From Acetobacter fallax (GTDB lineage Bacteria; Pseudomonadota; Alphaproteobacteria; Acetobacterales; Acetobacteraceae), in contig NZ_WOSX01000014.1 of the NCBI RefSeq assembly GCF_011516735.1, forward strand, positions 24,079 to 88,078: 64,000 bases of DNA, given 5' to 3'. The notes under the pieces are model-generated. The model had not been told where the DNA came from, made no database searches, and saw nothing but the letters and a program-made list of their open reading frames with translations. Both the position numbers and the translations under genes were made by a program. Shown in pieces: positions 37,206 to 45,785 of the stretch (position 1 is its first letter; each line of letters begins with the position of its first letter).

Positions 37206-37864
37206 CGTTTTTTCTCCGCGTCAGACAAGGATATCTCCGGGCCACGGCGCCGCCCTTCTCCTCCGGGTGTTTTGCCCAGCAGAAAAAGCGCCTGTTCGCC
37301 AAACAGATTGGCAAGTCTGATGGAGCGCCGCCAGGGCGCGCGCTCTCCGTCTTCGTCAACAGCCATCCAGTTATGGACGCGATATCCTTCTTCCCCGCAC
37401 AGGGCCAGAAAGTCCCGGATCGTGCAGGGATGAATATTTGGCGTGGCGTACCATGGTGTGTTCCACACCGCCGTATTGGGCATGCGGCCACTTGTGAGCA
37501 GCTTCAGTCGCAATTCCCAGTGTCCGAAATTCGGGAAAGATACGATGGCATAACGACCGATTCGCAGCATCTGCCGCAGAACCTCGCGGGGCCGTTCGAC
37601 AGCCTGCAATGTCCGCTGCAGCACCACATAATCGAAGCTGCCATCCGGATAATGTGCGAGATCGTGGTCAGCATCACCATGCACGACCGGCAGGCCATGC
37701 GCCACCGAACGCGTGACCTCTCCCATATCGATTTCAATTCCCCGCGCGTCACACCCTCTGGTGCGGAACAGATGATCGATCAGGGCACCATCGCCGCTGC
37801 CGATATCCAGCACCCGCGTGCCGGGCGTTATCATCCCGGCGATCAGTCGCTGATCGAGGCGCAT
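37202..37864 (-). CDS. metW: Methionine biosynthesis protein MetW
   Basis: A 220-residue SAM-dependent methyltransferase-like protein that supports homoserine acetylation/succinylation with MetX in Proteobacteria. The SAM motif is VLDIGSGDGALIDHL, followed by GIEIDMGEV and the characteristic VLQRTLQAVERP, SFPNFGHW and TPWYATPNIHPCT segments of MetW. It starts 40 bases after the metX stop and overlaps the downstream kinase by four bases, so metX-metW-kinase form one minus-strand transcript. Confidence 0.95.
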   Translation of the reverse strand: MRLDQRLIAGMITPGTRVLDIGSGDGALIDHLFRTRGCDARGIEIDMGEVTRSVAHGLPVVHGDADHDLAHYPDGSFDYVVLQRTLQAVERPREVLRQMLRIGRYAIVSFPNFGHWELRLKLLTSGRMPNTAVWNTPWYATPNIHPCTIRDFLALCGEEGYRVHNWMAVDEDGERAPWRRSIRLANLFGEQALFLLGKTPGGEGRRRGPEISLSDAEKKR

Positions 37865-37904
37865 ATCAGGATGGTTCCTTCCGGAAAGACATCACGATCA
37901 ATCC

Positions 37905-39137
37905 TTATGCTTCGGCTGCGTGATGTCCGAGTCCGGCATGCTCTGCCGCTCCCGAAAGGAAGCCACGCACGGTGCGGTCGAAATCCGGTTCGTCGAGCAG
38001 GAACGCGTCGTGGCCTTTGTCACTCCCGATCTCCACGAAAGACACGTTCGCTGCCGCACGGTTCAGAGCCCGGACGAGCACCCGGGACTGCGATGTTGGA
38101 AACAGCCAGTCTGAAGAAAATGAAATGACGCAGAACCGGGTTGCTGTTCCCGCGAACGGCCCGGCATAATCGCCGTCATGCTCTGCCCCGAGATCCATCC
38201 AGTCCATTGCCCGTGTGATGGTCAGATACGAGTTGGCATCGAAACGATGGACGAAACTTGAACCCTGATGGCGGAGGTAGGATTCCACTTCAAAAATCTC
38301 ACCGAAGAGAGACAGGGATTGTGGTTCCGCCACGGTGCAGGGGGTTGCCGGTGGCGTGCTTTCCCGGCGGACACGACGTCCGAATTTCCGTGTCAGCGCT
38401 TCTTCCGACAGATAGGTGATATGCGCCATCATTCTGGCCACCGCCAGGCCGCGAGCCGGGATTGCGCCGACCTCCCAGTAGCGGCCGCCATGCCAGTCCG
38501 GATCAGCGAAAATGGCCTGACGACTGACTTCGTTGAAGGCGATATTCTGCGCTGAGTGAAAGGGCGCTGTCGCGATCGGCATCGCGGCGAAGACCATTTC
38601 CGGATAGGTCGCGGCCCATTCGAGCACCTGCATGCCGCCCATTGATCCGCCCACGACGGCAAACAGGCGCTCAATGCCGAGATGCCTGACCAGTGCGTGC
38701 TGCCCGCGAACCATGTCACGGATCGTGATGGGCGGAAAATCCGTTCCCCATGGCTCCGCCACATCATCCGTGCCGGCCTCACCCTGCGTATCGGACGCAG
38801 ACGGACGCGGCGACCGCGGGCCTGTGGAGCCCATGCAGCCACCCAGTACATTTGAACAGATGACAAAGAACCGGTTTGTATCGATCGGTTTTCCCGGCCC
38901 GACCATCCGCGCCCACCAGCCGGCCCGACCGGTCAGAGGGTGGGTTTCGGCCAGATACTGGTCTCCCGTCAGGGCATGACAGACCAGGATGGCGTTATTT
39001 CGCTCCGGAGCGAGAGTTCCGTACGTCCGGTACGCGATCTCCACGGGCGCCAGAACAGTGCCACAGTCGAGCGTCAGTCCATCAGGAAATACGGCACGAT
39101 CATGCTCGACCGGCGCGGGAATGTCAGTCTGGTCCAT
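37905..39137 (-). CDS. metX: Homoserine O-acetyltransferase
   Basis: Alpha/beta-hydrolase that acylates L-homoserine, the first dedicated step of methionine synthesis. Start chosen at the ATG 39137 ([12 protein letters not shown]), giving 410 residues as in the family; TTG at 39200 would add 21 residues with no ribosome binding site. Catalytic triad: Ser165 in VGGSMGGMQ, Asp in [11 protein letters not shown], His in DKGHDAFLL near the C-terminus. It carries an insertion ([16 protein letters not shown]) after the GCMGSTGP motif. It leads the metX-metW-kinase operon and is divergent from the large glycosyltransferase gene. No SAM riboswitch seen upstream. Confidence 0.95.
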   Translation of the reverse strand: MDQTDIPAPVEHDRAVFPDGLTLDCGTVLAPVEIAYRTYGTLAPERNNAILVCHALTGDQYLAETHPLTGRAGWWARMVGPGKPIDTNRFFVICSNVLGGCMGSTGPRSPRPSASDTQGEAGTDDVAEPWGTDFPPITIRDMVRGQHALVRHLGIERLFAVVGGSMGGMQVLEWAATYPEMVFAAMPIATAPFHSAQNIAFNEVSRQAIFADPDWHGGRYWEVGAIPARGLAVARMMAHITYLSEEALTRKFGRRVRRESTPPATPCTVAEPQSLSLFGEIFEVESYLRHQGSSFVHRFDANSYLTITRAMDWMDLGAEHDGDYAGPFAGTATRFCVISFSSDWLFPTSQSRVLVRALNRAAANVSFVEIGSDKGHDAFLLDEPDFDRTVRGFLSGAAEHAGLGHHAAEA

Positions 39138-39304
39138 AAATTCCGGAGACCCCTTGAGCCACAGCCACATACGGGCGAACGCTGCCGGGATCAAGAACAA
39201 CCGGAGATAAGAGGGTATTTCGTTTCCTGATCGCGATTGATTGACCGTTTTTTGATTAACGTTTAATTAACGAATATAAAGAAGTCGCGTGGAATAGAGC
39301 TATT

Positions 39305-42300
39305 ATGAGCGATATGAGTGAGACTCACAAGACTACGGCTTCCACGAGCTCTTCACCTGAGGAATGTGATATTACTTCTCTCCGGATCATCGGACATTCC
39401 GGCCTTTTTGACACAGAATTCTACACCATCACCTACCCTGATCTGGCCGATCTGGGTACGGCAGCACTGGCGCACTATATTGAGCATGGCTGGCGCGAAG
39501 GCCGGCGCCCCAATCAGTATTTCGATCCACACTGGTATGTCGCCGAAAATCCGGAAGTGACCGGCGATCCTTTGCTGCATTATATCACCACCGGCGAAGC
39601 CGAGGGGCGTCGCCCGATCGCGTGGTTTGATCCTGTCTGGTACCGCGAGACTTATCCGGTTCCGGAGGGCATGCTGCTTCTGCGGCATTATCTGCTGAAC
39701 CGCCACCGGACCGATGTCAGTCCGATGCCGGAGTTCGATCCGGCGTTTTATCTCAGAATTTATCCGGACGTGGCGCAGGCGGGCGTGGACCCGCTCGAAC
39801 ATTACATGGTTCAGGGATTCAGAGAGGCCAGACGCCCGTTCGCTGATTTCGACCCTCTTTTCTACCGGGCCCGCTACCTTGCGACCGACCCGGACACCAA
39901 CCCGCTGGTGCATTATCTGGAGAATCGTCACCGTCCGGGTGTCCATTCCAGTGCACGTCTTGATGAAACAAACGTGTTCAGTGAACAGCGCCGCAACACG
40001 CGACCCGGGCCGTTTTTTGAAACACGTCAGCCGCTGCCAGCTTCGGCTGTCCGGCGAGCCCGTGTTCTTGCTTATTACCTGCCCCAGTTCCACCGGATTC
40101 CTCAAAACGACGAATGGTGGGGCACCGGGTTCACGGAATGGACGAATGTGACACGCGGCATGCCGCGTTTTCTCGGCCATTATCAGCCGCGCATCCCACG
40201 TGATCTGGGGCATTATACACTCGATAACCCCGATATTCTGCGCGAACAGGCAAGAATGGCCCGTGAGGCGGGGATTGAGGGGTTTGTCTTTTATTTTTAC
40301 TGGTTTAACGGCACCCGGCTGCTCGACAGTCCGCTGGAAATGCTGCTGGCCAGTCCGGATATCGATCTGCCTTTCTGTCTGATGTGGGCCAATGAAAACT
40401 GGAGCCGGCGCTGGGACGGGTCTGAGGACGATGTGCTCATCGCCCAGGATTTCAGACCCGAGGATGAAGCGGCGCTGATCGCCTGCTTTGTCCGCCACTT
40501 CAGCGACCCGCGTTATATCCATATCGACGGGCGCCCGCTGCTGATGGTCTACCGGCCAGGCGTTATTCCTCATTGCGCAACGACAATCGCCCGCTGGCGA
40601 CGCCTGTTCCTCGATGCCTGTGGCGCCGACCCGATTTTTGTCATGAGCCAGTCTTTCGGTGACAACGAACCGGAGAAATTCGGCATCGATGGCGCCATTG
40701 AATTTCCGCCTCACAAGGTGGTTGGTGGCCTGTCCTGCATCAATCCGCAGATGGCGCTGTTCGACATGGAGTTCACGGGCCAGATCTACGATTACAGTCA
40801 GGTCGTCGATAACGCCCTCGACATGCCCACGCCCGATTTCCCACTGATCCGTACGGCGGCTCCGTCATGGGACAATGATGCCCGGCGTCAGGGCGCGGGA
40901 CTGGTGATGCATGGTTCGACACCGGCGCTTTATGAGAGATGGCTTTCCGGGCTGATCGATGAAGCCCGAAAGGCGCCGTTCTTCGGGCAGCCACTGGTCT
41001 GTATCAATGCCTGGAACGAATGGGCTGAGGGGGCTTATCTTGAGCCGGATCAGCATTTTGGCGCCGCCTTCCTGAATGCGACGGCCAGAGCAGTCACCGG
41101 GTTCTGCGCGGACACGGCCCCGCGCCGTCTGATGCTCGTTGGCCATGACACGTTCCCCGCCGGGGCGCAGATGCTGCTTCTGAATATCGGCAGGGCTCTG
41201 CGGCGCAATCATGGTCTTGATATTCTGTTCGTGCTGCTCGACGGGGGCGCCCTGACGGAGCGTTACCGCGAAATCGGCAGCGTGGAATTTCTCTCGCCCA
41301 ATGATCCGGCAGCATTCTCCCGCCTGGAAAGCTTTGCGAAGGAGGGATATGTTAATGCGATCGTCAACACCGCCGGCGCGTCGGGTCTGACGGATACGCT
41401 GAGCGCTGCCGGAATCCGGTTTATCCAGCTTGTGCATGAACTTCCGGCCATCATCGCGAACCGACGGCTTGCTGAGCCGCTTTCCCGATCCGTTGCTGCC
41501 GCCCGCATGACCGTGTTCCCGGCAACGACCGTCGCGCAGCGTGTTACTGCGCTGTTGCCGGCGCCACCACACGCCACCGAAATTCTGCCGCAGGGCCTCT
41601 ACACGCCAATCCGTTTCATTCCCAAAAGGCGCCAGGCGATCCGGAAATCACTTGGCATTTCTCCGAAAGACCGGCTGATTCTCGGTTCCGGTTACGGGGA
41701 TATGCGCAAGGGGTTCGATCTGTTCCTTCAGCTCTGGTGCCAGACCGAGTCCGTTGACGAAACAGTGCAGGGCCGGACACATCTTATCTGGCTGGGCAAC
41801 CCTGACCCCGCATTGCGCGACTGGCTCGGGGCGGAAATCGGACAGGCGCTCGAAAGCGGCCGTCTGCATTTGCCTGGCCATGTGGACACCGTACAGGATT
41901 ACCTCTCTGCCGCTGACGTTTTCGTGCTGACCTCACGGGAAGATCCTTATCCGTCTGTTGTCATGGAAGCTCTGGCCGCTGGTCTGCCCTGCGTGGCCTT
42001 CCAGGGCTCAGGTGGCGCGCCGGATCTTCTTGCCCGCATCACAGAAACTCTGGGTACCGACGATATGGCGGCGACCGTGCCCCTCGCTGACACGACACGG
42101 ATGGCACGGCGGGCCGTTGCGCTTGCAACCCGTGGCCTGAACGACGGGCTGCGTGAACGCGCCAGTCTGGCCAGACAGATCGCCGGCTTTTTTCCCTTCG
42201 ACCACTATGCGGAGCGTCTGCTTGATCTGGCCGCACCGGAACGGCGACGGATTTCGGTTGTCGTTCTGTCTTATAATTACGCCCGTTATCTCGCCGCGCG

Positions 42301-43147
42301 GCTCAGCTCGATCTTCACCCAGACTTATCCGGTGCTCGAAATCATAGTGCTGGACGACGCATCTGCCGACGACAGTGTGGCCGTGGCCGAAGCAGTCGCA
42401 ACGGAATGGGACCGTAAGATCCGTATCATTCCGTCCCGGCGCGGTTCGGGCTCGGTTTTCGCACAATGGCGCCGCGCGGTGAACGAAGCCCGTGGCGACT
42501 GGATCTGGGTCGCGGAAGCTGATGACATTGCCGATCCGGCCTTTCTGACCAGTCTCAGCGTGGCACTTGATGCTGCTCCGAACGCTGTTATGGCGTTCTG
42601 CGACAGCCGCGCCATCGATACTGACGGGGCGCCGCTCTATGACAGCTACAAGCCTTATTATGCCACCTCCGGCGTTACGGCTTTGCAGCATGACGGGATT
42701 CATGACGGTCCTGCTTTCGTGGCGAACTGCCTGGGCGAGCGAAATCTTATTATGAACGCCAGCGCTGTTCTGTTCCGGCGCGATGCTCTCCAGGCCGCGC
42801 TGGCACGATGTGCGGATCTCGAATCCTTTCGCATCGCTGGCGACTGGCGGCTGTATATCGAACTGCTCAATCAGCCTGGCGTGCAGGTCGCTTATGTCGA
42901 GCGCCCATTGAACGCGCATCGTCGCCATCAGGCTTCGGCGACCGGGAAACTGGCCCCGGATGCTCATCTGGCTGAAATTTCCCGCGTTCATCAGGTCGTC
43001 AACGACAAGATGCGACCGGACAAGACGATCAGAAAACGCCAGAAGGCCTACCTGGAAGAGCTTGCCAGGCAGTTTGCGCCGCCGGTTTCGACCTCTGCGG
43101 CTCCCGAAGACGAGGACGTTCCGGTCAGGGTGCGTAGTGTACTGTGA
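39305..43147 (+). CDS. Multi-domain glycosyltransferase: repeats, WbsX, GT4 and GT2 domains
   Basis: A 1280-residue soluble protein. Residues 30-215 hold about five degenerate repeats of the form FDPxWYxxxYPxV...DPLxHYxxxGxxEGRRP, common before bacterial GT domains. Residues 251-600 are a WbsX/GH99-like domain (VLAYYLPQFHRIPQND, WWGTGFTEWTNV, WANENWSRRWDG, NAWNEWAEGAYLEPD). Residues 606-975 are a GT4 domain (GYGDMRKGFDLFLQL, FVLTSREDPYPSVVMEALA). Residues 982-1230 form an inverting GT2 domain (SVVVLSYNYARYL, VLDDASADDS, EADD at 1071-1074). It likely builds successive linkages of a surface polysaccharide. The gene is monocistronic, divergent from metX. Confidence 0.92.
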   Translation: MSDMSETHKTTASTSSSPEECDITSLRIIGHSGLFDTEFYTITYPDLADLGTAALAHYIEHGWREGRRPNQYFDPHWYVAENPEVTGDPLLHYITTGEAEGRRPIAWFDPVWYRETYPVPEGMLLLRHYLLNRHRTDVSPMPEFDPAFYLRIYPDVAQAGVDPLEHYMVQGFREARRPFADFDPLFYRARYLATDPDTNPLVHYLENRHRPGVHSSARLDETNVFSEQRRNTRPGPFFETRQPLPASAVRRARVLAYYLPQFHRIPQNDEWWGTGFTEWTNVTRGMPRFLGHYQPRIPRDLGHYTLDNPDILREQARMAREAGIEGFVFYFYWFNGTRLLDSPLEMLLASPDIDLPFCLMWANENWSRRWDGSEDDVLIAQDFRPEDEAALIACFVRHFSDPRYIHIDGRPLLMVYRPGVIPHCATTIARWRRLFLDACGADPIFVMSQSFGDNEPEKFGIDGAIEFPPHKVVGGLSCINPQMALFDMEFTGQIYDYSQVVDNALDMPTPDFPLIRTAAPSWDNDARRQGAGLVMHGSTPALYERWLSGLIDEARKAPFFGQPLVCINAWNEWAEGAYLEPDQHFGAAFLNATARAVTGFCADTAPRRLMLVGHDTFPAGAQMLLLNIGRALRRNHGLDILFVLLDGGALTERYREIGSVEFLSPNDPAAFSRLESFAKEGYVNAIVNTAGASGLTDTLSAAGIRFIQLVHELPAIIANRRLAEPLSRSVAAARMTVFPATTVAQRVTALLPAPPHATEILPQGLYTPIRFIPKRRQAIRKSLGISPKDRLILGSGYGDMRKGFDLFLQLWCQTESVDETVQGRTHLIWLGNPDPALRDWLGAEIGQALESGRLHLPGHVDTVQDYLSAADVFVLTSREDPYPSVVMEALAAGLPCVAFQGSGGAPDLLARITETLGTDDMAATVPLADTTRMARRAVALATRGLNDGLRERASLARQIAGFFPFDHYAERLLDLAAPERRRISVVVLSYNYARYLAARLSSIFTQTYPVLEIIVLDDASADDSVAVAEAVATEWDRKIRIIPSRRGSGSVFAQWRRAVNEARGDWIWVAEADDIADPAFLTSLSVALDAAPNAVMAFCDSRAIDTDGAPLYDSYKPYYATSGVTALQHDGIHDGPAFVANCLGERNLIMNASAVLFRRDALQAALARCADLESFRIAGDWRLYIELLNQPGVQVAYVERPLNAHRRHQASATGKLAPDAHLAEISRVHQVVNDKMRPDKTIRKRQKAYLEELARQFAPPVSTSAAPEDEDVPVRVRSVL

Positions 43148-43475
43148 TTTTTCAAAGGGTTATACCAGAGGTTGTGAAGATTGACCTGCCGATGAGAGTG
43201 TCCGGGCTCAGCCCGGACCCGGCAGGGACCGCAGGCCCCTGCACCCCGGTTTGCTGATCATAAAACGATTTGCAAAGGCGAGCCTTTGCCGGGTTCCAGG
43301 GCAGAGCCCTGCCAGTCCCGCACCCGCCAGTCTCACACAGGTCAAAGGCCAGACAGACCCTCAGTATAGCAGAAGACCGGGCTCTGCCCGAACCCGGCAG
43401 GGGTCGCAGACCCCTTCACCCCGATCTGTTGATTAACAGTCTGGTTTCCAGAGATCTGCGACCCCTGCCGATTAC
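43148..43475 (+). repeat. Block of partial intergenic repeat modules
   Basis: Begins with GTGATTTTTCAAAGGGTTATACCAGAGGTTGTGAAGATTGACCTG, then GGGCTCAGCCCGGACCCGGCAGGGACCGCAGGCCCCTGCACCCC, the TTGCAAAGGCGAGCCTTTGCC hairpin, and a second GGGCTCTGCCCGAACCCGG unit. No complete pair of terminal arms. The 43265-43350 part repeats 23688-23765. The interval to 43603 has no gene. Confidence 0.65.
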
Positions 43476-43603
43476 GGGCGGAGCGCACTTTACTGCGCGG
43501 TTTTAACCTGGCGCCTGTGGTGCTTTCCCCGAAAACTGACTTGTTTAATACATCAGGATGCAGGGAGAATTCCCGTAATGGTCAGTTTCTCTGACCGCTG
43601 GCT

Positions 43604-43948
43604 TCAGGATCGCTTCATCCAGCGATGTCCGTGGCGACCCTGGCCGATAATGAATGCAATGACTACGCAGGCCGCAATCGCGATGGCACCGACGGCCCAT
43701 CCGGCCCGCGTCACAACGGTGAACAGCACACCAAGCGCCAGGCCGCCCAGAACAAAGCGCACCATTTCCCATAATGTGGCGCCGAAATGCTTCTCAGCGC
43801 CACAATGCGGGCAGATTTCCGCTGTCTGTCTCATCTTGCCGTGACAGACCGGACAAAGCTGGAGGCCCGACATCTCCGGAGTCCGCATTGGCAAAGGCGT
43901 CGATTGTCGCCGGTCTTCACCTCCGCTCTCAGACCGGTCCGTCATCAT
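43604..43948 (-). CDS. Zinc-ribbon membrane protein at the end of the ccm operon
   Basis: A 114-residue protein with a disordered acidic N-terminus, a zinc ribbon (CPVC-x11-CPHCG, about 32-49) and two adjacent transmembrane segments (about 63-82 and 85-104). Its ATG overlaps the ccmI stop by four bases, so it is co-translated with the cytochrome c maturation genes. No established Ccm protein has this layout. Heme handling, copper or redox sensing are possibilities only; the ribbon may be structural. Confidence 0.78.
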   Translation of the reverse strand: MMTDRSESGGEDRRQSTPLPMRTPEMSGLQLCPVCHGKMRQTAEICPHCGAEKHFGATLWEMVRFVLGGLALGVLFTVVTRAGWAVGAIAIAACVVIAFIIGQGRHGHRWMKRS

Positions 43949-44676
43949 GGCTGTTCCTGGTCATGCTCGCCCTGCGCGATCCGTTGCTGCACTGCCTGAC
44001 GCCACGGCGCGTCCTTCGGTGCGGCATCAAGCGCACGGCGATAAAGCGCCAGGCTGTCGGCACTGATTCGCCCCTGAGACCGGACCTGTTCTTCCGCCAC
44101 CTGCAATGCCAGTTCCGGCGCGAATTCAAGATCAAGCGCCTTCCGCCAGGCGACCGCCGCATCCGCGTCATGCCCGCGGGACGCTTCAGCCTGTCCCAGC
44201 AGCAGATATCCCTGGCGAATACTGGGATCGCCGGGCGGCAGCACGGACAGTGTCTGTTTCAGCTGATCGATTGCCTTCCCGGCTTTTTCATCATGGGCGT
44301 GAACAGCTTCCAGCCGTGGGGCCAGCGGTTGCGCCGGGAAGCCGGGATGGCCACCACCCGTCAGATAGAGCCCGACCGCAACGAGCGGAACGAGAGCCAG
44401 GGCAATGAAAACCCGGTTCCGGGCAGCGCGGTCGGCCATTTCAGCAGGGGCGCGGTCCGCGACGAGGATGCGTCGCTGAATTTCCAGCTGCGCCACGGAA
44501 TGCTCAGAGAGCGCGATCATCCCGGAGGACAGATCTCTGTCCAGTTCGACAAGCTGCGCTTCGTGCAGTTCAAGCGCGGCACTGCGCTCGTCGCGCGCCA
44601 CAGCACGTCGCCAGAGAGCGAAAGCGGCAGGAAGCAGAGCGAAAACACTCAGGCAGGCGATACTAAGCCAGATCAT
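43945..44676 (-). CDS. ccmI: Cytochrome c-type biogenesis protein CcmI
   Basis: A 243-residue apocytochrome c chaperone of the system I maturation complex. Two N-terminal transmembrane helices (about 3-22 and 90-106) flank a helical cytoplasmic loop with a leucine-zipper-like ELHEAQLVELDRDL, and the periplasmic C-terminal half has TPR-like repeats (GYLLLGQAEASRGHDADAAVAWRKAL). Order after ccmH and overlap with the zinc-ribbon gene fit an operon. Confidence 0.9.
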   Translation of the reverse strand: MIWLSIACLSVFALLPAAFALWRRAVARDERSAALELHEAQLVELDRDLSSGMIALSEHSVAQLEIQRRILVADRAPAEMADRAARNRVFIALALVPLVAVGLYLTGGGHPGFPAQPLAPRLEAVHAHDEKAGKAIDQLKQTLSVLPPGDPSIRQGYLLLGQAEASRGHDADAAVAWRKALDLEFAPELALQVAEEQVRSQGRISADSLALYRRALDAAPKDAPWRQAVQQRIAQGEHDQEQP

Positions 44677-44715
44677 GAAACAGCCCGGAAAACATAGAAA
44701 ATGTGACGCGAGCGA

Positions 44716-45192
44716 TCAGTCGCCACGCGTAAGCTCATCAAGACGCGCCTGCTCAGCAGCACTGAGCGGCGTCGCCTGGGGGCGGCGGCGAAACACCAGC
44801 AGAGCGGCGACAAGGCCGGTCACGAGCGCCAGGACCGGCATTCCCCACAACAGGAGGGTCGCAATCGTAACCGGAGGGCTGAGCCGGATGAAATTGCCAT
44901 AGCGGGCGACCATCCAGTCAATGACCTGCCGATTGCTTTCACCCGCCGACACATGCTCGCGCACGACTTTGCGCAGATCGCGCGCCAGTCCGGCACTGCT
45001 GTCCTCGATCGATTCGTTCTGGCAGACCAGACATCGAAGCTGGGCACCGATGGCCTCGGCACGCGCTTCCTGCTTCGGGTCGGGGAGCATTTCGGAAGGG
45101 TCATCGACCGCGAGAGCCACTACCGGACCGCCGATCGACACCACCACCAGCAGCGGCAACAGGACACGGCGAAAGACAGATTTGCCGCTCAT
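44716..45192 (-). CDS. ccmH: Cytochrome c-type biogenesis protein CcmH
   Basis: Membrane-anchored thiol oxidoreductase (158 residues) of system I that handles the CXXCH cysteines of apocytochrome c with CcmG and CcmI. A signal-anchor at 8-28 precedes the LRC54LVC57QN active-site motif and the family segment SAGLARDLRKVVREHVSAGESNRQVIDWMVARYG. One further transmembrane helix follows. The start overlaps the ccmG stop by four bases. Confidence 0.96.
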   Translation of the reverse strand: MSGKSVFRRVLLPLLVVVSIGGPVVALAVDDPSEMLPDPKQEARAEAIGAQLRCLVCQNESIEDSSAGLARDLRKVVREHVSAGESNRQVIDWMVARYGNFIRLSPPVTIATLLLWGMPVLALVTGLVAALLVFRRRPQATPLSAAEQARLDELTRGD

Positions 45193-45785
45193 CCGCCGAT
45201 CCTCTTCAGCGTGCCATCCAGCCCGGCCGCAACCTCGTCATTGTCCAGTCCGGCCGCGCTGTGCCAGATAATTGTGCCACCAGGCGCGATCAGAAAGCTC
45301 TCCGGTACCCCTGAAACGCCCCAGTCGATGGCAACCCGGCCCTCGCGGTCGCTGCCAATCCGCGCATAAGGATTGCCGGCATGTTTCAGAAGCCCGGCCG
45401 CATTGTCCGGCTTGTCCTTGTAAGCCACGCCCCAGATCGGCAACCGCTTCTGCAGATCGAGCAGTGCCTGCATCTCGGCGATGCACGGAATGCACCATGA
45501 CGCGAAAAAATTGATCAGCACCGGCTTTGACAGTGCCCGGAGATCCGCCGTGGAAAAGCCTGTGCCCGGTATCTGATCAGCGAGGGTGAAGACCGGTACC
45601 GGCCGCCCTGTGACAGGTGCGTTGATGTCGTGCGGATTGAAAGACCCGCTTTGCATACCCGCGAGCATTTTCCAGAAGGCGACACCGCAGATCGCGGCGC
45701 CTGCGAGCGGCAGGCCCATCATCAGTCGCCGGCGGGTGACATCACCGGAAGCGCCGGACGGAGGGGAACGGAGATCGTCGCTCAT
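45189..45785 (-). CDS. ccmG: Thiol:disulfide interchange protein CcmG/DsbE
   Basis: Periplasmic thioredoxin-like protein (198 residues) that reduces apocytochrome c or CcmH. An N-terminal anchor (about 20-44) is followed by a thioredoxin fold with W-C98-I-P-C101 and the GVSGVPESFLIAPGG cis-proline loop, plus the CcmG-specific WGVAYKD segment. The start overlaps ccmF by four bases. Reducing power may come from the DsbD/ScsB-like protein at 16298-18412. Confidence 0.96.
   Translation of the reverse strand: MSDDLRSPPSGASGDVTRRRLMMGLPLAGAAICGVAFWKMLAGMQSGSFNPHDINAPVTGRPVPVFTLADQIPGTGFSTADLRALSKPVLINFFASWCIPCIAEMQALLDLQKRLPIWGVAYKDKPDNAAGLLKHAGNPYARIGSDREGRVAIDWGVSGVPESFLIAPGGTIIWHSAAGLDNDEVAAGLDGTLKRIGG

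Noticed and set aside
39138..39304. SAM-II or other SAM riboswitch before metX
   Set aside because: The conserved aptamer sequence blocks are not seen in the leader.
39353..40714. Minus-strand 453-codon frame inside the large glycosyltransferase gene
   Set aside because: Shadow of a high-GC coding strand; the plus strand has clear family domains and this frame has none.
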